DNA of 16,966 nucleotides from Planctomycetota bacterium (GTDB taxonomy: Bacteria; Planctomycetota; Planctomycetia; Pirellulales; UBA1268). The translations under genes and the position numbers were made by a program. Numbering within the stretch: position 1 is the first letter of the stretch; the number at the start of each line of letters is the position of its first letter. The notes below the pieces were generated by a model. That model searched no databases and was not told the DNA's origin. It saw only the letters and a list, made by a program, of their open reading frames with translations. Where the stretch lies: positions 1 to 16,966 of the forward strand of contig JAQBZA010000024.1 in the NCBI GenBank assembly GCA_027622795.1, in the 5' to 3' direction. Below are positions 13,801 through 16,966 of the stretch, piece by piece.

Positions 13801-13912
13801 CGACGCCGGGCAGCTTGTCGGTGACTCCGCGGCTGATGCCGACGAACGGGCTGCCTGGATGCTCGTGGCCCGGGCTGTCATGAACCTCGATGAAGCAATC
13901 GTGAAAAGGTAG
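10820..13912 (+). CDS. PSCyt1-DUF1549-DUF1553 (PSD1) exported cytochrome
   Basis: This 1030-residue protein has the multi-domain architecture expanded in planctomycetes. A signal peptide (to about residue 25) leads to the PSCyt1 domain with haem site CFKCH at 41-45 and VMPP at 97-100, a typical axial methionine region. DUF1549 (PSCyt2) covers about 150-360, opening NPIDAFVLARL and containing RRVYLDLVGLPP, RYGERWARRWLDLARYAD and a second CAQCH at 332-336. Residues 470-615 look like a galactose-binding or discoidin-like insert. DUF1553 covers about 722-1020 with TRLALAKWLVSPDNPLTARV, NRQWQAFFGRG and IVTSGTYRQAS. Function is unproven; a role in periplasmic oxidation or degradation of complex organic matter is often proposed. 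ATG 10820 has GGAGG six bases before. It is followed 11 bp later by its usual DUF1501 partner. Confidence 0.95.
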   Translation: MKHSRAWMALPAVAIVTVATSAPAAGPDFAREVRPVLSNRCFKCHGPDEEHQEAGLRLDLREAAIAELDSGTRAIVPGHPDDSEVIARITSTDPDLVMPPPHTKVSLSDGEKRILTEWIAAGAEYAPHWAFVRPAKPTVPPVASPPSGWASNPIDAFVLARLEQENLAPSPAADKATLCRRVYLDLVGLPPSPAELDAFLADHSPDAYERLVDRLLASPRYGERWARRWLDLARYADTNGYEKDRPREIWPYRDWVIRALNDDMPFDQFTIRQIAGDLLPDARVDDVIATGFHRNTMLNEEGGIDPLEFRYLAMVDRVGTTGTTWLGLTTACAQCHTHKFDPITHTDYFALMALLNNADEPEWLIPGAELDARRAAVTKKIEEAWKALPTKWPLPAAAEPEQLAGSGESASAPPVNESKRALLLAERFDAWNREESQRAVAWHVARPTAMKTNMPHLVPRDDGSILGSGDVTKSDVYELSLPASTKLVRAIRLEVLPDPSLPAHGPGLCAYEGPKGDFFLSEFEVMGGGERRMIAAATDSFSGSPFASKAKGTAVAAIDGEMSSGWSTNGEQGRSHAAVFQLAEPLPAGVPLTVTMRFERHFACSLGCFRLSVTDEENATARGHSAAEEAVLLKPAEDRTAADRELVFRRFLESAPELAEPINQIRGLEKSLLNGTTTLVFRERPADNPRQTFRHHRGEFTQPKEEVAPATPAFLPPLPTDAPATRLALAKWLVSPDNPLTARVTVNRQWQAFFGRGFVPSLEDFGYQSEMPSHAELLDWLAVTFMDDLGWSMKKLHQLIVTSGTYRQASFVTADLVDRDPGNILLARGPRVRLEAEVIRDALLKAAGLLSEKMYGPGVRPPQPAGVTEVAYGAPKWPVSGGEDRYRRSVYIYQKRTAPFAMTTTFDGPTGEACVPRREVSNSALQALTLLNDPMFVEIAQALGRAVLAAGSDDATRLHDLGRRVLSREFDAEEQAALAAYLAEQRRRLAVGEIDAGQLVGDSAADADERAAWMLVARAVMNLDEAIVKR

Positions 13913-13923
13913 ACCCCCCAACT

Positions 13924-15357
13924 ATGAATCTTCTCGACATCACTCGCCGCCATTTCTTCCGCGACTGCGGCATCGGCATCGGCAAGATCGCCCTTGCCGG
14001 CCTGCTGGCTGAATCGCTCCCTGGCGGAGCCGCCGCCGCGGCCATCGATCCGCGTCGCGCGCCGCTGGCCGCGAAGCCGGCCCACTATCCCGGCACGGCG
14101 AAGGCGGTGATCCAGCTCTTCATGGCCGGCGCCCCCAGCCAGCTCGACATGTTTGATTCCAAGCCAAAGCTGGCCCAGATCGAGGGCAAGCCGATTCCGC
14201 CGGAGGTGATCGGTGGCCAGCGATACGCCTTTATTCGCCCCGATGCAGCCGTGCTCGGGCCGCAGTACCGGTTTGCCAAGCATGGCGAGAGCGGCGCCGA
14301 GATCTCGGAGGTGTTGCCCCACTTGGCAAAGGTGGTCGACGACATCGCGATCGTGAAGAGCTGCCGCACCGACCAGTTCAATCATGCGCCGGCCCAGATT
14401 TTCATGAACTGCGGGTTCGCCCAGCCCGGCCGGCCGAGCCTCGGCTCGTGGGTCACCTACGGAATCGGTAGTGAGAGCCGCGACCTGCCGGCGTTCGTTG
14501 TGATGAGCACGGGCGGCGGGATCAGTGGCGGGAGCGCCAACTGGTCGAGTGGATTTCTTCCGAGCGTGTATACCGGCACCCGGTTTCGCAACGCCGGCTC
14601 ACCGATTCTCAACGTCGATTCCCCCGACGGGGCCGACATGCGGCTGGCTGCCGACACGCTCGACGTGGTCTCGAGCCTCAACCACCGACGGCTGGCCCGT
14701 GACGGCGATCCAGAGATCGCCACGAGGATCGCCTCCTACGAGATGGCCCACCGGCTGCAGTCGTCGGCCCCGGAGCTGATGAGCCTTGCCGATGAATCGC
14801 CCGAAACACTCGCCCTCTACGGCTGCAAGCCCGAGGAGGCGAGCTTTGCCCGTGCCTGCCTGATCGCCAGGCGGCTGGTGGAGCGGGGCGTGCGGTTCAT
14901 CACGATCTACCATGAGGGCTGGGATGGCCACTCCAACGTCGCCGGCAACGTGAAGAGCAATTGTGAGAAGACCGATCAGGGCACCGCTGCGCTCATCATG
15001 GACCTCAAGCGGCGGGGCATGCTCGACAGCACGCTCGTGGTGTGGGGGGGCGAGTTTGGCCGCACGCCGATGGTGGAGGCCAGTGCCGTACTCAATCGCT
15101 CCAAGGGCCGCGACCACCACCCCAATGCCTTTACGATGTGGCTGGCCGGGGGCGGCATCCGGGGAGGGATCACCTATGGCGAGACCGACGAGCTCGGCTT
15201 CCACGTGGCCCGCGACGAGGTGCACGTGCATGACCTCCAGGCCACGATTCTCCACTGCCTCGGCCTCGACCACGAACGGCTCACGTTCCGCTATCAGGGC
15301 CGCGACTTTCGCCTCACCGACGTGCACGGTCACGTCGTAAAAGGTATCTTAGCGTGA
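13924..15357 (+). CDS. DUF1501 protein with Tat signal
   Basis: A 477-residue member of DUF1501, a family with an alkaline phosphatase/sulfatase-like fold and no proven reaction. The N-terminus is a twin-arginine signal, TRRHFFRD at 7-14 followed by a hydrophobic stretch and alanines to about 40, so it is likely folded, perhaps with a metal, before export. Typical family motifs are FMAGAPSQLDMFDSKP near residue 75, WGGEFGRTP, the DHHPNAFTMWLAGGG stretch, and the end LDHERLTFRYQGRDFRLTD. It starts 11 bp after the PSCyt1 gene without a visible ribosome-binding site, which suggests translation coupled to its neighbour. The two are nearly always adjacent in planctomycetes, which argues for a shared substrate or complex. 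A GC-rich hairpin follows at 15385-15404. Confidence 0.95.
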   Translation: MNLLDITRRHFFRDCGIGIGKIALAGLLAESLPGGAAAAAIDPRRAPLAAKPAHYPGTAKAVIQLFMAGAPSQLDMFDSKPKLAQIEGKPIPPEVIGGQRYAFIRPDAAVLGPQYRFAKHGESGAEISEVLPHLAKVVDDIAIVKSCRTDQFNHAPAQIFMNCGFAQPGRPSLGSWVTYGIGSESRDLPAFVVMSTGGGISGGSANWSSGFLPSVYTGTRFRNAGSPILNVDSPDGADMRLAADTLDVVSSLNHRRLARDGDPEIATRIASYEMAHRLQSSAPELMSLADESPETLALYGCKPEEASFARACLIARRLVERGVRFITIYHEGWDGHSNVAGNVKSNCEKTDQGTAALIMDLKRRGMLDSTLVVWGGEFGRTPMVEASAVLNRSKGRDHHPNAFTMWLAGGGIRGGITYGETDELGFHVARDEVHVHDLQATILHCLGLDHERLTFRYQGRDFRLTDVHGHVVKGILA

Positions 15358-15384
15358 CATGAGTCGTCTTCTCGCCCAAACCGC

Positions 15385-15404
15385 CGAGGCCGGGCGAGGC
15401 CTCG
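15385..15404 (+). terminator. GC-rich hairpin, possible end of the PSCyt1-DUF1501 operon
   Basis: CGAGGCC (15385-15391) and GGCCTCG (15398-15404) form a perfect 7-bp stem with a six-base loop 28 bp after the DUF1501 stop. There is no T run, so it is not a classical intrinsic terminator; it could slow polymerase or protect the 3' end of the mRNA. Confidence 0.4.
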
Positions 15405-15483
15405 ACTTCGGGATGCGAAGATACGCATACTCGTCTCGACTTCACCCGATCCTCGGCTGCGACAAATCGAATGGAGAGTCATC

Positions 15484-16506
15484 GTGGGGTATCGCATCGC
15501 ATTGTTTCTTGTGATCTTGTCTTCTTCGTTTGCCCGGGTATCAGCTGAGCCATGGCTCTCCGTTTCTGGTGGAGACGGTCCAGGGAACGGCAGGCACATC
15601 GTACTGGTGAGCGGTGACGAGGAGTATCGCAGCGAGGAGGCGTTGACGCAGTTGGCGAAGATTCTTGCCGCGCACCACGGCTTTGACTGCACGGTGCTCT
15701 ACGCGATCGATCCGGAGACGGATGAGATCAACCCGATGAACCAGAAAAACATTCCCGGCCTCGAGTCACTTCGCAAAGCCGACCTGATGGTGATTGCCAC
15801 GCGATTTCGGAATCTTCCTGAGATGCAGATGAAGGAAATCGACGACTACCTGCGGTCTGGCAAACCGGTCGTCGGAATGCGGACGGCGACGCATGCCTTC
15901 ATGGTTCCCAAGGACCATCCATACGCTCATTATGGAAACGGATATAACGGTCCGAAGAAAGAATGGGCTGACGGGTTTGGCCGACTGGTACTTGGCGAGA
16001 AATGGATCAATCACCATGGTCACCACGGTCACGAGAGCACTCGGGGCTTGATCGCGCCGGGTGCGGAAGGTCATCCGATTCTGCGTGGCATCAAGGATGG
16101 TGATATTTGGGGGCCAACGGATGTGTATGGTGTACGGTTGCCGCTGCCGGGCGACTCACAGCCACTTGTCTTAGGGCAAGTTCTCGAAGGAATGACGCCC
16201 GATTCACCCGTCGTGACCGGTCCGGATGCCAAGAAAAATGAGCCCATGATGCCAATCGCGTGGACGAAGACGTACAGCGTTGAGGGTGGGCCGCACGGCC
16301 GCGTCTTCACAACGACCATGGGCTCGTCGACTGATCTTGCTGCCGCAGGCACGCGACGCATGCTGGTCAACGGCTGCTACTGGGCACTCGGACTGGAAGA
16401 GAAGATACCAACTGCCTCGAATGTCGACGTCGTAGGCACGTTCGAACCGACGCCGTTCAAAGGCGGCGGTCATAAGAAAGGCCTGAAGCCGGATGATCTC
16501 AAGTAG
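15484..16506 (+). CDS. Exported ThuA-like domain protein
   Basis: A 340-residue protein with an N-terminal signal (IALFLVILSSSFARVSA, cleavage near 21) and a ThuA/glutamine amidotransferase-like domain. Its course is HIVLVSGDEEYRSEEAL at the first strand, ADLMVIATRFRNLP, DYLRSGKPVVGMRTATHAF, then HHGHHGHES, HPILRGI and GRVFTTTMGSSTDL. ThuA was named from trehalose utilisation in rhizobia; in planctomycetes many secreted copies occur beside sugar-related or DUF1501 genes, and their activity is unknown. No amidotransferase cysteine is visible at the expected turn, so that chemistry is unlikely. The GTG at 15484 has GGAGAG before it. The gene is 126 bp downstream of the DUF1501 gene with hairpins between, so it is probably a separate unit. 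Confidence 0.92.
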   Translation: MGYRIALFLVILSSSFARVSAEPWLSVSGGDGPGNGRHIVLVSGDEEYRSEEALTQLAKILAAHHGFDCTVLYAIDPETDEINPMNQKNIPGLESLRKADLMVIATRFRNLPEMQMKEIDDYLRSGKPVVGMRTATHAFMVPKDHPYAHYGNGYNGPKKEWADGFGRLVLGEKWINHHGHHGHESTRGLIAPGAEGHPILRGIKDGDIWGPTDVYGVRLPLPGDSQPLVLGQVLEGMTPDSPVVTGPDAKKNEPMMPIAWTKTYSVEGGPHGRVFTTTMGSSTDLAAAGTRRMLVNGCYWALGLEEKIPTASNVDVVGTFEPTPFKGGGHKKGLKPDDLK

Positions 16507-16514
16507 GGCGGACT

Positions 16515-16966
16515 TCAGGTGGTCAATAGTCGTCGGGCGAAGAGCCGTGTTGCAGCGAACGAGAACAGGTTTGGATGTAGCACTTCCGCCAGTACTTCAA
16601 GTGAATCGACAAGCCGGGGCCCAGGCCGGTTGAAGAGATGATGCCCGTCGATCGCCCAGGCCCGTCCTTCGCGGACGGCACGCAGCGGTTCCAGATGCGG
16701 CCAGACTGCAGGCGACCGCGCCTCGGCCACCGCACGGTCAACCGTGAATCCGCAGGGAATCAGGATCACCACATCGGGGTCGGCGGCGGCAACATCGGCC
16801 CAGTCGATCCAGTGCGAGTGGGCGGCCTCCTTGCCAAGCACGTCATGCCCCCCGGCCAGCCGCACCATTTCCGGCACCCAGTTCCCCGCCGCCATCGGCG
16901 GATCGAGCCATTCGATGATGGCGACGGTTTCACGCGACGGCGCGGCATCCTGCCGCCCGTCGCTTG
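16515..16966 (-). CDS. Partial BtuF-like cobalamin-binding ABC transporter protein
   Basis: The C-terminal 149 residues of a periplasmic binding protein (TroA/BtuF type, Peripla_BP_2) enter from the right edge; the N-terminus is outside the window. VAIIEWLDPPMAAGNWVPEM followed by VRLAGG is the strongly conserved BtuF stretch, and DPDVVILIPCGF and RAWAIDGHHLFNRPGPRL agree with it. BtuF delivers vitamin B12 or related corrinoids to the BtuCD importer. Related family members bind other cofactors or iron-siderophores, but the WLDP...GNW pattern favours corrinoids. A frame starting at the internal ATG 16895 is not the true start, because the conserved motif begins upstream of it. It converges on the ThuA-like gene with 8 bp between stops. 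Whether btuCD genes are adjacent cannot be seen. Confidence 0.88.
   Translation of the reverse strand, partial: SDGRQDAAPSRETVAIIEWLDPPMAAGNWVPEMVRLAGGHDVLGKEAAHSHWIDWADVAAADPDVVILIPCGFTVDRAVAEARSPAVWPHLEPLRAVREGRAWAIDGHHLFNRPGPRLVDSLEVLAEVLHPNLFSFAATRLFARRLLTT

Overview
The window most likely comes from a high-GC member of the Planctomycetota. The clearest markers are a PSCyt1-DUF1549-DUF1553 cytochrome (10820-13912) followed at once by a Tat-exported DUF1501 protein (13924-15357); this pair is heavily expanded in planctomycetes. A secreted PQQ-type beta-propeller, a ThuA-like secreted protein, a divergent GroES and sparse Shine-Dalgarno sites agree with that. The assignment is inferred from gene families, not from a marker gene.

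Layout. 1-177 holds the 5' end of an unidentified minus-strand gene. 417-1358 is a PAS-GGDEF diguanylate cyclase, convergent with an exported beta-propeller protein (1375-2643, minus). A GroES-like co-chaperonin and a TsdA-like dihaem cytochrome c (2779-3990) read together on plus. A DHRS11-like short-chain dehydrogenase (4030-4803, minus) diverges from an HSL-type esterase (4933-5988, plus), whose 3' end overlaps a convergent RidA-family gene (5915-6340, minus). 6341-6748 has no recognisable gene, but it holds a candidate structured RNA ending in an excellent intrinsic terminator, just ahead of a small DUF5522 protein (6749-6943). A minus-strand CAT-anticodon tRNA (6941-7013), best read as tRNA-Ile2 (lysidine type), follows.

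A Phd/VapC toxin-antitoxin pair (7096-7733, minus) comes next, then a membrane protein resembling a potassium channel with a degenerate filter (7964-8419). The toxin-antitoxin pair lies between the tRNA and an imperfect 30-bp copy of that tRNA's 5' end and promoter (7001-7030 versus 7883-7912), which suggests an old insertion or duplication at the tRNA. hflK-hflC (8455-10504, minus) encode the membrane SPFH complex that modulates FtsH. A 315-bp divergent intergenic region separates them from the PSCyt1/DUF1501 operon, which is followed by a ThuA-like gene (15484-16506). The 3' part of a BtuF-like cobalamin-binding protein (16515-16966, minus) closes the window.

Functional picture. Much of the content is envelope-directed: five proteins carry apparent export signals (the beta-propeller, both cytochromes, the DUF1501 protein and the ThuA protein), and HflK, HflC and the channel-like protein are in the membrane. 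The most novel items are the candidate leader or small RNA at about 6507-6723 and the tRNA-derived repeats around the toxin-antitoxin module. I found no CRISPR array, transposase, integrase or defence island.
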